Positions 15,509 to 23,899 of a stretch of DNA of 64,000 bases are shown one piece after another. The position numbers and the translations under genes are program-made. The stretch comes from DASTFY01 sp963769115. Lineage in GTDB: Bacteria > Actinomycetota > Acidimicrobiia > Acidimicrobiales > Ilumatobacteraceae. Within the stretch, counting starts at the first letter, position 1. The number at the start of each line of letters is the position of its first letter. The notes under the pieces were generated by a model. The model worked only from the letters and a program-made list of their open reading frames with translations, did not search any database and had not been told where the DNA came from. The DNA lies in the NCBI GenBank assembly GCA_963769115.1, contig CAVYKN010000011.1, positions 124,001 to 188,000 on the forward strand, in the 5' to 3' direction.

Positions 15509-17104
15509 GTGCGCATCGGGGTGGCCATGTCGGGCGGTGGCCACCGCGCCACGGTGTGGGGGGCAGGCACGATCCTCGCCGTGAGCGACGCCGGCCTCGC
15601 CCGCGACGTGACGTCCGTGTCCTCGGTGTCGGGCGGGTCGATCACGAACGGCGTCATCGCCCACGACGTCGACCTCACCTCGTCCACCCCGGCCGACGTC
15701 GAGACGGCGCTCGGGCGAATGATGCGCCAGATCACCGGCGTCGGCCTGTTCTGGTTCGGCGCGCCGACCGATGGCTGGCTGGTGCGCTTCCTGGCCGCAG
15801 CCGTCCTCGCCATCGGCAGCGTGCTCGGCCTCCTCGTCGCCTACCTGCTGGCCGGCAGGGAGGTGGCGCCGTGGTGGTTCCTCCTCGCCGGGCTGCTGGG
15901 GCTCGTGGCCGGCATCGCCGTGCAAGGGAAGCTGACGGCCATGGGCATGCCGGCCGACCTGCGCCGGCTGGTGGTCCTGCTCTTGGCGCTCATCGGCATC
16001 CCGATCGCCGTGCTGACGGCCATCACGACGTGGGCGCACGGCTGGGGTCTCGTCATCGCTGTCGTGGTGGCGACGGTCCTGGCGACGCTGGCGGTGCTGC
16101 TCTTCCTGTGGGTCTTCAGCGGCCGCGGCGAGGTGGTGGCCCGTGGCCTGGCGAAGGCCCACTTCAGCGGCCGGGGCGCGCCGGCACTGCTGCGCGAGGT
16201 CGACCGGCCCGCGGTGCACCACGTGTTCTGCGCCACCGACCTGCAGTCGGGCGACGCGATGTATCTCACGCCCCGCATGGTGTCCGGCTACCGGATCGGC
16301 TTCGGCACCCCGGGCGATCTGCCCCTGGCTGTGGCCGTCCAGTGCTCGGCCTGCCTGCCCGGCGCGTTCCCGCCCCGCACGCTCCACAACAAGGGCAACG
16401 CCGCCTTTCAGCTCTCCCGCACCTATGACACCGATCGCCCCGGCTTCCCCGATCAGCCCATCGAGCGGCTCGTCGTCAACGACGGCGGCGTCTACGACAA
16501 CATGGCCGACCAGTGGGAGCAGGGCTACCGCGAGCGCGCCGGCCGCAGTGGCTCCCCGCTCGACGCGGACGAGCGCGCCGAGCTGCTGATCATCGTCAAC
16601 GCGGGCAAGTCGGCCGGCTGGTCTCCGTGGAAGGGCGGCCGGATGCTGTCCGACCTCCCCGGCCTGACGCGCACCATCGACATCCTCTACGACGTCTCCA
16701 CGAGCCACCGCCGCAAGCGCTTCGTGGCCACGGCCGACTCCGCCGGCTCCGGCGCCGGGGGGCGGGGCACGCTCGTCCACATCACCACCTCGCCGCTCGC
16801 CGTGGTGGGGCGCTTCGCCGCGCATGGTGACGACGAGCAGAAGGCCCGGGCGGAGGTGGCCCGCGCCGCGCTCCTCGAGCTGGCCGACGAGGCCGGCTGG
16901 GCGCGCATCGCCGACGCCAACGGCGGTGTCAAGACGACACTCGGGCGGGTCAGCGTGGATGACGCGTCCCGCCTGCTCTGGCACGCCTACGTGCTCACCT
17001 GGATCAGCGTGTGGGTGGTGCACGGGATCGGCGCACCACCGGAGCCCGCCCGCCTCCACCGGGACCGGTTCGAGACGCTCTGCCAGCCGGCGGTGACCGC
17101 GTGA
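15509..17104 (+). CDS. Patatin-like phospholipase with internal four-helix membrane insert
   Basis: 531 residues. Patatin parts: glycine-rich oxyanion loop MSGGGHRATVWGAG (residues 7-20), nucleophile Ser41 in SVSSVSGGS (first Gly of GxSxG replaced by Ser), and catalytic Asp325 in VVNDGGVYDN. Between residues about 93 and 204 there are four hydrophobic stretches, including FLAAAVLAIGSVLGLLVAYL and VVVATVLATLAVLLFLWVF, so the catalytic halves are split by a membrane module. Likely a membrane-anchored acyl hydrolase acting on lipids from the cytosolic face. Its stop overlaps the MBL gene by 4 nt. Confidence 0.82.
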   Translation: MRIGVAMSGGGHRATVWGAGTILAVSDAGLARDVTSVSSVSGGSITNGVIAHDVDLTSSTPADVETALGRMMRQITGVGLFWFGAPTDGWLVRFLAAAVLAIGSVLGLLVAYLLAGREVAPWWFLLAGLLGLVAGIAVQGKLTAMGMPADLRRLVVLLLALIGIPIAVLTAITTWAHGWGLVIAVVVATVLATLAVLLFLWVFSGRGEVVARGLAKAHFSGRGAPALLREVDRPAVHHVFCATDLQSGDAMYLTPRMVSGYRIGFGTPGDLPLAVAVQCSACLPGAFPPRTLHNKGNAAFQLSRTYDTDRPGFPDQPIERLVVNDGGVYDNMADQWEQGYRERAGRSGSPLDADERAELLIIVNAGKSAGWSPWKGGRMLSDLPGLTRTIDILYDVSTSHRRKRFVATADSAGSGAGGRGTLVHITTSPLAVVGRFAAHGDDEQKARAEVARAALLELADEAGWARIADANGGVKTTLGRVSVDDASRLLWHAYVLTWISVWVVHGIGAPPEPARLHRDRFETLCQPAVTA

Positions 17105-18195
17105 CGGTGACCCTCGACGTCCTCCCTGCCGGACACGGCGACGCGCTCATCGTCACCCACGGGCCGCGCAGCCGGCGGCGCCGGATCCTCATCGACGGTG
17201 GCCCGGCGCCGAAGTACGAAGAGGGCCTGCGCGCCTACCTGCTGACGCTGCCTGAGTCGCAACGGCGCTTCGACCTGGCGATCGTCACCCACATCGACGC
17301 CGACCACATCGACGGCATGCTCAAGCTCCTGCAGGACGATGCCCTCGGCCTCAAGATCCGCGAGATCTGGTTCAACGGATGGCCGCAGATCTCGGGCTCC
17401 GCCATCCCGGCCCCGCCGCGCCCCGGCGATCGCGGTCCGCTGCAGGGCGAGTTCCTGACCGACCTCCTCCGCACCCGGCGCTGGAACACCACGTTCGCGG
17501 GCGGCGTCGCCGGCCAGGGTCTCGACCAATCGATCAGGCTGCCGGGCGGCGCCACCGTGTCGGTCCTGTGCCCGACGGAGACCGAGCTCGACCGCCTGCG
17601 CCGCGAGTGGGACCGGACCGTCACCGAGGCCGGCTTCGCGCCGGGCGACAGCGCCGCCGTCGCCCTCCGGCTGGAGGCCAGCGGCCGGTACGAGCCGCCC
17701 GAGGAGGCCGTGCGTTCCCGGGGTGGTCCGCCGGTACGGGCCCGGCCCAAGCTGGGCAGCGATCGGGCCGTCGCCAACGGGTCGAGCATCGCCGTCTTCT
17801 TCGAAGCCGAGGGTCGGCGCCTCCTGCTGGCCGGTGACGCCCACGCCCGGGTCATGGTCGACGCGCTGCGCAAGGTCGCCGAGCGGGACGGCACCGAGCG
17901 GGTCAAGGTCGACGTGTTCAAGCTCGCCCACCACGGCAGCGCCGGCAACGTGACGCGCGACCTCCTCGATCTGGTCGAGTGCGACCGGTACGTGGTGTCG
18001 ACCAACGGCCAGTACTTCAACCACCCCGACGTCGAGGCGGTCGAGCTGCTCGGCCGGCCCGGGGCGGAGTGCCCGACCGTCTACTTCAACTACGACTCGG
18101 ACACCACCCGCGCGTGGACCGACCCCGCCGAGTGCCAGCGCATCGGCATCCAGGCCGTCTACGGCCGGGATGGGCACATCACCATCGAGATCTAG
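17101..18195 (+). CDS. ComEC-type MBL-fold metallohydrolase (soluble)
   Basis: 364 residues without membrane segments. Metal site: THIDADHIDG (His64, Asp66, Asp68, His69), then GDAHARVM and KLAHHGSAGN, the layout of the metallo-beta-lactamase domain of ComEC/Rec2 proteins, which act on nucleic-acid phosphodiesters. DVLPAGHGDALIVTH at the N-terminus is the family opening. The central part (residues ~100-240) holds a long charged insertion. Translation is coupled to the patatin gene (GTGA overlap) and the SLOG gene begins 9 nt after its stop. A role on DNA or a nucleotide signal is inference. Confidence 0.85.
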   Translation: MTVTLDVLPAGHGDALIVTHGPRSRRRRILIDGGPAPKYEEGLRAYLLTLPESQRRFDLAIVTHIDADHIDGMLKLLQDDALGLKIREIWFNGWPQISGSAIPAPPRPGDRGPLQGEFLTDLLRTRRWNTTFAGGVAGQGLDQSIRLPGGATVSVLCPTETELDRLRREWDRTVTEAGFAPGDSAAVALRLEASGRYEPPEEAVRSRGGPPVRARPKLGSDRAVANGSSIAVFFEAEGRRLLLAGDAHARVMVDALRKVAERDGTERVKVDVFKLAHHGSAGNVTRDLLDLVECDRYVVSTNGQYFNHPDVEAVELLGRPGAECPTVYFNYDSDTTRAWTDPAECQRIGIQAVYGRDGHITIEI

Positions 18196-18204
18196 GGCGG
18201 CCAC

Positions 18205-18795
18205 GTGTCGGACGGCGGGATCCCGTTCCTCCAGCAGGCGATCGTCGTGAGCGGGCACATGATCGACCACCCGGATCGCTCTTCACCGCGGTTCCCTCCG
18301 GAAGCCGAAGCGGTCGTCACGAAGACCATCACCGCCGTGTTCGAGGGGTGGGGCGTCGGACCGGGCACGCTGCTCGTGTCCGGCGGCGCGCGGGGCGCCG
18401 ACATCATCGCCGCGGAGCTGGCGAGCGCCGCCGGCGCGGAAGTCTGGCTCCTCATCGCGCAGCCCGACGACGACTTCGTCCCCGGCTCGGTCCGCCTGCC
18501 GGGTACCGACTGGGAGGAGCGCTACCGCCGGCTGAGGACGATGTGCGCTACCCGGTTCCAGCACGACGAGCTCGGCCCGGCACCGACGCCCGAGGCGGCC
18601 TTCGAGCGCAACAACGACTGGCTCCTGGCGGTCGCGCAGTCCGCCGCACCCCGGCTGCGGGCCCTCGCCGTGTGGGACGGCGAGCCCGGCGACGGTCCGG
18701 GCGGAACATCGGACTTCGTCGATCGGGCACGCGCGATGGGCGCCACCGTCGCCATCATCGATCCCGCCGACGGCCGGCTCGTTCCCGACGGGTGA
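18205..18795 (+). CDS. SLOG-superfamily Rossmann protein
   Basis: 196 residues. The signature TLLVSGGARGADIIAAELASAAGAEVWLLIA (residues ~55-85, core S59-G-G-A-R-G-A-D66) is that of the SLOG/DprA-LOG and DUF2493 folds, which bind nucleotides or nucleotide-derived ligands. The rest (FERNNDWLLAVAQ, LRALAVWDGEPGDGPGGT) fits the same alpha/beta fold. Known SLOG proteins act as sensors or NAD-linked effectors in conflict systems such as Thoeris. Last gene of the patatin-MBL-SLOG unit; GTG start. Confidence 0.75.
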   Translation: MSDGGIPFLQQAIVVSGHMIDHPDRSSPRFPPEAEAVVTKTITAVFEGWGVGPGTLLVSGGARGADIIAAELASAAGAEVWLLIAQPDDDFVPGSVRLPGTDWEERYRRLRTMCATRFQHDELGPAPTPEAAFERNNDWLLAVAQSAAPRLRALAVWDGEPGDGPGGTSDFVDRARAMGATVAIIDPADGRLVPDG

Positions 18796-18821
18796 CCTGT
18801 TCACCGGTCCGCTCCTGGGCG

Positions 18822-18841
18822 CGCCGGGCTGACACCCGGCG
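18822..18841. terminator. GC-rich hairpin between convergent genes
   Basis: CGCCGGG-CTGACA-CCCGGCG, 7-bp stem with a 6-nt loop, midway between the SLOG stop and the convergent ferritin-like gene. No T-run. It can serve either strand. Confidence 0.5.
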
Positions 18842-18854
18842 ACGCGGTCGCCCC

Positions 18855-19703
18855 TCAGGTCAGCCCGGCGTCGGCGGTCAGGCGCTGCGCGGCGCCGGTG
18901 GCCAGGTGCAGGCCCCCCAGGCCGGGGAGCTGATCCAACCGGCGGTCGATGCGCTCGGTCATGGCCCGGCCGTCGCGACCCGTGAAGAGGTGACCGGCGA
19001 GGAACGCCACCTCGCTGCGGGGCAAGAGCGTGGAGCCGACCGGCGCCCACCACCGGCGCAGCGCGGTACGGGTGAGCCAGCGGGCGCGGGCGTCGACGCG
19101 CAGCCGCCGCTCGGCCTGCCGGGCGTAGAAGTCGGCGTGACGGCCCTCCTGGCGCATGATGCGGCCGAGGAGCGTGCTCAGCGCCGGGTGCCCGGCCCGC
19201 TGCCCGAGCCGCGCGTAGGCGGCCTGGGCCGTCCACTCGTTGACGGCTCCCCAGGTCATGTGCACCGCCGTCCAGGCCTGGCCGACCAGCAGAGAGCCCA
19301 TGGTGTGGGCGGCGGGCGCCAGCCGGTCGAAGCGCCCCAACCGCTGACGGGTGGACCCGATCCGCGGCCGGCCCGCCGGTTCGCCGTGCGCGGCGAGGAC
19401 GGCCCCGATGGCTTCGCCGTGGTACATCTCCTCGAGGTTCCACAGCGTGAGGAACGTCGTGATCGTGGGATCCCGGTGGGCCGGCGTCACGAGCAGGTCG
19501 CGCAGGTAGCAGACCGTGTGGTACTCGACGTCGTGCATGTAGCGGAGGCAGCGCAGCGAGTCGGGATCGAGGGGCTCGTCCCGGAAGCTGTCGAGATCGA
19601 CCCCCTCCAGGGAGACCGGCGCCGACCTCGCCTTGAAGGCGTCGATGTCGAACTCGTCGTCCACGTCGTCCGGCGGGCGGCGCCGTAGCAGTTCCGTGGT
19701 CAT
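18855..19703 (-). CDS. Ferritin-like/desaturase-like diiron protein
   Basis: 282 residues, all-helical. Two carboxylate/His motifs suggest a diiron site: NLEEMYHGEAIGAV (ExxH, residues ~95-108) and RIMRQEGRHADFYARQAERR (ExxH, ~190-205), with DVEYHTVCYL upstream. The spacing resembles acyl-ACP desaturase-like ferritins of actinobacteria. ATG at 19703 is preferred; a GTG at 19727 adds eight residues. Reaction unknown. Confidence 0.72.
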   Translation of the reverse strand: MTTELLRRRPPDDVDDEFDIDAFKARSAPVSLEGVDLDSFRDEPLDPDSLRCLRYMHDVEYHTVCYLRDLLVTPAHRDPTITTFLTLWNLEEMYHGEAIGAVLAAHGEPAGRPRIGSTRQRLGRFDRLAPAAHTMGSLLVGQAWTAVHMTWGAVNEWTAQAAYARLGQRAGHPALSTLLGRIMRQEGRHADFYARQAERRLRVDARARWLTRTALRRWWAPVGSTLLPRSEVAFLAGHLFTGRDGRAMTERIDRRLDQLPGLGGLHLATGAAQRLTADAGLT

Positions 19704-19736
19704 CCATACGATGTAACCAACGACCACGGTCAGCGG

Positions 19737-20690
19737 TCAACCTCGCCGCTGCTCCGCGTCAGGGACGGGCGGGAGGCGGCGGGAGGCACCGGCGGCGGGT
19801 CGGGCCGGCCCTCGGGCGGCGCCACCCAGGACGGACCCGATGGACCGCAACGCCTCGCCCAGCTCGCTGGGCACGATCCAGACCTTGTTGGCGCTCCCCT
19901 GCGCGATCTGGGGCAGGGTCTGCAGGTACTGGTAGGCGAGCAGCTTCGGGTCGGCATCACCCTCGTGGATGGCCTTGAAGACGGCGCCGATGGCCTCGGC
20001 CTCGGCCCGGGCTCGGACGACGCGGGCCTGGGCGTCGCCTTCGGCCCGGAGGATGGCGGCCTGGCGCTCGCCCTCGGCGGTGAGGATCTGGGACTGCTTG
20101 CTCCCCTCGGCGGTCAGGATGACGGCACGACGGTCGCGCTCGGCCCGCATCTGCTTCTCCATCGAGTCCTGGATGCTGGCCGGCGGGTCGATGGCCTTCA
20201 GCTCCACCCGGTTGACGCGGATGCCCCACTTGCCCGTCGCCTCGTCGAGCACGCCGCGGAGCTGGGCGTTGATCTCGTCGCGCGACGTCAGGGTCTGCTC
20301 GAGATGGAGGCCGCCCACGACGTTGCGCAGCGTCGTGACCGTGAGCTGCTCGACGCCCTGGATGTAGTCGGCGATCTCGTAGGTGGCGGCGCGGGGGTCC
20401 GTCACCTGGAAGTACACGACGGTGTCGATCGACACCACGAGGTTGTCGGCGGTGATCACCGGCTGGGGCGGGAACGACACGACCTGCTCGCGCAGATCCA
20501 GGAGCGGCTTGACCCGGTCGACGAAGGGCACCAGGAGCGACAGGCCCGGGTTGAGCGTCCGGCTGTAGCGGCCGAGGCGCTCGACGATCCCGGCCCGCGC
20601 CTGGGGGATGATGCGCACCGTCCGGATCAGGGCCGCGAGGACCAGCAGCAGGATGACACCAGCGATGATCGGCAGAGCCACGGAGCTCAC
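19737..20690 (-). CDS. SPFH/Band 7 membrane protein (QmcA-like)
   Basis: 317 residues. One N-terminal membrane helix (IIAGVILLLVLAALI), then the SPFH domain (RAGIVERLGRYSRTLNPGLSLLVPFVDRV to RDEINAQLRGVLDEATGKWGIRVNRVELKAIDPP) and an Ala/Glu-rich coiled coil (AEGSKQSQILTAEGERQAAILRAEGDAQARVVRA). A Pro-rich tail ends the protein. It scaffolds membrane microdomains and follows nfeD by 11 nt, the usual partner pair. Confidence 0.93.
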   Translation of the reverse strand: MSSVALPIIAGVILLLVLAALIRTVRIIPQARAGIVERLGRYSRTLNPGLSLLVPFVDRVKPLLDLREQVVSFPPQPVITADNLVVSIDTVVYFQVTDPRAATYEIADYIQGVEQLTVTTLRNVVGGLHLEQTLTSRDEINAQLRGVLDEATGKWGIRVNRVELKAIDPPASIQDSMEKQMRAERDRRAVILTAEGSKQSQILTAEGERQAAILRAEGDAQARVVRARAEAEAIGAVFKAIHEGDADPKLLAYQYLQTLPQIAQGSANKVWIVPSELGEALRSIGSVLGGAARGPARPAAGASRRLPPVPDAEQRRG

Positions 20691-20701
20691 CTCGTCCCTT
20701 C

Positions 20702-21154
20702 TTACTGCTCGAGCTCGAAGACGACGGCGACAGCCCCGTCGATGCGCAACACGTCCACGGTGCGTCCGGGCTCGATCACGAGCGAGCCGTCCATCGTCCG
20801 GGCGCTCCAGACCTCACCGGCCAGCTTCACCCGCCCGCCGTGGATGTCGACCCGTTCGAGCGTGATGGCCTCACGCCCGATCAGCGCGTCGACCCCGGTC
20901 CGCAGCTCGTGGGGCGTCTTCAGGTGGCGCAGTGCGATCGGGCGGACGACGGCGAGCATGGCGATGGCGACGGCAGAGGCCACGAGCACCTGCACGAGGA
21001 ACGGCGCTCCGACGGCGGCGGTCACCGACCCGGCCAGGGCGCCGGCCGCGAGCATGAGGAAGACGAGGTCGAGCGTGGCGAGCTCGATGCCGCCGAGCGC
21101 CAGGGCGCCGAGCAGCCAGACGACCCACTCGTTGTCGGCCAGCCAATCGCCCAC
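20702..21154 (-). CDS. NfeD-family membrane protein
   Basis: 150 residues. Membrane helices: WVVWLLGALALGGIELATLDLVFLMLAAGALAGS and FLVQVLVASAVAIAMLAVVRPIAL, then the C-terminal OB-fold (GREAITLERVDIHGGRVKLAGEVWSARTMDGSLVIEPGRTVDVLRIDG). Short NfeD1b type, without the protease half. GTG at 21154 is the best start although no ribosome site is clear. It works with the downstream SPFH protein. Confidence 0.9.
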   Translation of the reverse strand: MGDWLADNEWVVWLLGALALGGIELATLDLVFLMLAAGALAGSVTAAVGAPFLVQVLVASAVAIAMLAVVRPIALRHLKTPHELRTGVDALIGREAITLERVDIHGGRVKLAGEVWSARTMDGSLVIEPGRTVDVLRIDGAVAVVFELEQ

Positions 21155-21191
21155 GCCGTCGATGCTAGGCAGCGCCGCGCCCGCCGCCACC

Positions 21192-21749
21192 TCAGGCCGC
21201 GTCGAACCGCGCCCCGGGTTGTCGAGCCGCTCCCGATGTCGGGCGCGCTGACTGGAGGGCGGCGAGCGCGGCGTCGTAATCGGGCTCCTGCCTGATCTCG
21301 GGCACGAGCTCGGTGTGGAGCACGGTGCCGTCCTCGCCCACCACGACGACGGCCCGGGCGAAGAGCCCCTCGAGCCGACCATCGACGAGACGGACGCCGT
21401 AGGCCTCGCCGAAGTTCCCGTCGCGGAAGTCGGAGCCGTTCACGACGTTCGAGAGCCCCTCGACGCCGCAGAAGCGCGCCTGCGCGAACGGCAGGTCCAT
21501 CGAGACGTTGAGGATCGTCGTGTTGTCGAGGTTGCCCGCGGCTTCGTTGAAGCGCCGGACGCTCGCCGCGCACGTCGGGGTGTCGATGCTGGGGAAGATG
21601 TTGAGCACCACCCGCTGGCCGGCGAAGTCGCTCAGGCTGACCGTCGACAGGTCGCCCTTCACCACGGTGAACGCCGGCGCCGGCTGGCCCGTCGCGGGCA
21701 GGTCGCCGGCGGTGTGGACGGGGTTGCCTCCCATACTGGTCTCGGCCAT
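21192..21749 (-). CDS. tpx: Thiol peroxidase (atypical 2-Cys peroxiredoxin)
   Basis: 185 residues. Reduces hydroperoxides with thioredoxin. Peroxidatic Cys in SIDTPTCAASVRRFNEAA and resolving Cys in ARFCGVEGLSNVVNGSDFR are both present with Tpx spacing. The ATG at 21749 follows AGGAGG with 8 nt between, so this gene is conventionally led. About 17 extra C-terminal residues (TSGAARQPGARFDAA) extend past the family end. Confidence 0.95.
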   Translation of the reverse strand: MAETSMGGNPVHTAGDLPATGQPAPAFTVVKGDLSTVSLSDFAGQRVVLNIFPSIDTPTCAASVRRFNEAAGNLDNTTILNVSMDLPFAQARFCGVEGLSNVVNGSDFRDGNFGEAYGVRLVDGRLEGLFARAVVVVGEDGTVLHTELVPEIRQEPDYDAALAALQSARPTSGAARQPGARFDAA

Positions 21750-21808
21750 GGGACAGGACCTCCTGCTGATCTTCGTCTGGAACGGGTCAAGGTAGCTCCC
21801 CGGTCGCG

Positions 21809-22597
21809 CTACCGCCCCTCGAAGTGCGGCGGTCGGCCTTCCCGCAGCGCGGCCATCGCCTCCTCGTGGTCCCGGGTGAGGAACAGCGGCAGCTCGAGCG
21901 CGGTCGAGAGGTCGAAGCTGTCGAGCAGCGCCCGCTTGACCTGCGCGTTGATCGCGGCCTTGGTGCCGCGGAGGGCGAGCGGCGCGCCGGCCGCCAGGCG
22001 CTCCGCCCACGCCCTCGCCCGGCTGGCGACCTCGGCGTCGGCCGCCACCTCCGTCACCAGCCCCAGCCGCTCGGCGTCCGCGGCGGTGACCGGATCGCCG
22101 GTCAGCAGGTAGCGCTTGGCCAGCAGCGGTCCGACCAGCAACGGCCAGATGGCGGCCCCGCCGTCGCCCGCCACGATCCCGACGCGGACGTGGGGATCGG
22201 CGATCACCGCGCTCTCCGCCATCACCACCACGTCGCAGAGCAGGGCGATGGACGCCCCGAGCCCGACGGCCGGACCGTTGACCCCGGCGACGATCGGCAT
22301 CTCCACGTCCAGGAGGTCCCAGATCATCTGCTTGGCGTCGCGGCGGAGGTGGTCGAGCCGCTCCACGGAACGCAGGGACGGGAACCAGTCGAAGTCGCCG
22401 CCGGCCGAGAAGGCCCGCTTGCTCCCGGTGAGCAACGCGGCCCGTGCCCCCCGCTCCCGCTTCAGGGCGGCGAAGAACGACGCCAGGTCGGCGTGGAGCT
22501 GGTCGTCGACGGTGTTGAGATCCGATCCCGCGCGGTCGATGGTGGCCACGAGCACGTCGCCCTCCATGGCCACGCCGATGGTGGCCAGGCTGTCCAC
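21809..22597 (-). CDS. Enoyl-CoA hydratase/isomerase
   Basis: 262-residue crotonase. Oxyanion segments KRAFSAGGDFDWF and NGPAVGLGASIALLCDVVVMAE; the next block ADPHVRVGIVAGDGGAAIWPLLVG has one Asp at a position often held by a catalytic Glu, so true hydratase activity is plausible but not certain. GTG start, 9 nt after the stop of the acyl-CoA dehydrogenase, so both are read from the promoter at 23865-23870. Confidence 0.88.
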   Translation of the reverse strand: MDSLATIGVAMEGDVLVATIDRAGSDLNTVDDQLHADLASFFAALKRERGARAALLTGSKRAFSAGGDFDWFPSLRSVERLDHLRRDAKQMIWDLLDVEMPIVAGVNGPAVGLGASIALLCDVVVMAESAVIADPHVRVGIVAGDGGAAIWPLLVGPLLAKRYLLTGDPVTAADAERLGLVTEVAADAEVASRARAWAERLAAGAPLALRGTKAAINAQVKRALLDSFDLSTALELPLFLTRDHEEAMAALREGRPPHFEGR

Positions 22598-22606
22598 GGC
22601 GCCGCC

Positions 22607-23858
22607 TCAGCCGGCCGGTGCGGGGGCCGCGCGCGCCGCGGGTCGACTCGGCCCACGACAGCCCGGCCTCGACGTTCACGTCGTGCGGCAGGCCCAGGAC
22701 CCGTTCGGCGATGATGTTGCGCTGCACCTCGCCCGTGCCCCCGCCGATGGTGAGGGCCTGGGAGAACAGGTAGCCGCTGTACCAGTTGCGGTCGTGCAGG
22801 TCAGGCTCGGGCTTGTCGGGGCTGAGCGAGAGGTCCTCGTCGCCGCCGCGGCCACTCCCCGCGGACCGGCCGAGCCCGTCGCCGCCGGTGAGCAGCGCCC
22901 ACGGGCCGGTGAGGTCCCTCGCCGCGGCCATGACGTGCTGCCCGTGCTCGTCGGCCAGGATCTTGCGCACGCTGGCCTCGGGACCGGGCTGCTCCCCCTT
23001 CAGCCGCGCGGTCAGCGTCCGCAGGCGGATCAGCTCCAAGAGGGTGTGCTCGATGTAGAGGCCAGCCAGGCGCTGCCGGGCGACGGGATCCGTGACCGGG
23101 CCTGCCGCCCGCACCGCGTCGAGCAGGTCGAGCGCGGTCGGCCCGGACCCCCACAGGACACCGCCCGACGACAGCGACACCCGCTCGTTGCCGAGCGTCA
23201 CCTTGGCCAACCGCCAGCCGTCGTTGACGTCGCCGACCACGTTGGCGGCCGGGATGCGGACGTCGGTGAAGAAGACCTCGTTGAAGCTGGGAACACCCGT
23301 CATCGTCCGGATGGGCCGGATCTCGATGCCCGGCAGATCCATCGGGCAGATGAAGTACGTGATGCCCTTGTGCTTCGGGACATCCGGGTCGGTGCGGGCG
23401 ATGAGGATGCCGAACTGCGCGAACTGAGCGCCGCTGGTCCAGATCTTCTGGCCGTTCACCACCCACTCCTCGCCGTCCCGCACGGCCCGGGTGCCGAGAC
23501 CGGCCAGATCGGAGCCGGCGCCGGGCTCGCTGAAGAGCTGGCACCAGAACTCTTCGCCCGCCAGCATCGGCAGCAGGTAGCGCTCCTGCTGCTCACCGGT
23601 GCCGGCGAACAGGATCGTGGGCCCGGCCCAGCCGATCCCGATGGGGTTGATCGGACGCCGCACCCCGGCCCGGTGCAGCTCGTCGTCGATCACGAGCTGG
23701 CTGACCGGGTCCGCTCCCAGCCCGTAGGGCCGCGGCCAGTGGGGCACGACGTAGCCGCCCTCCGCCAGCTGGCGGGCGCTCGGGTTGGGGTGCTCGGCCA
23801 GCCAGGCCCGCACCTCGTGACGGCGGGAATCGTCCTCGGCAGGGAGCTCGAAGTCCAC
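22607..23858 (-). CDS. Acyl-CoA dehydrogenase (frameshift near the C-terminus)
   Basis: About 416 residues. Introduces a trans-2 double bond into acyl-CoA. Seen: FWCQLFSEPGAGSDLAGLGTRAVRDGEEWVVNGQKIWTSGAQ (FAD/substrate loop) and the C-terminal IGGGTGEVQRNIIAERVLGLP. A catalytic Glu is not placed with confidence. Near 22645 one extra base carries the frame past its end; in the next frame it closes as RPAARAAPAPAG at the TGA 22607-22609. GTG start with a leaderless promoter, back to back with the acyl-CoA synthetase. Confidence 0.9.
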
Positions 23859-23864
23859 GGATCG

Positions 23865-23870
23865 ACCGTA
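23865..23870 (-). promoter_or_regulatory. Leaderless -10 (TACGGT) of acyl-CoA dehydrogenase
   Basis: Minus-strand TACGGT, 6-nt spacer to the GTG at 23858. Only 16 nt separate it from the opposing hexamer at 23887-23892, so the two promoters must share their upstream elements. Confidence 0.75.
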
Positions 23871-23886
23871 CCCGAGCGCCGCTGAG

Positions 23887-23892
23887 TACCGT
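23887..23892 (+). promoter_or_regulatory. Leaderless -10 (TACCGT) of acyl-CoA synthetase
   Basis: TACCGT, 7-nt spacer to the GTG at 23900. Confidence 0.75.
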
Positions 23893-23899
23893 CCGGTCC

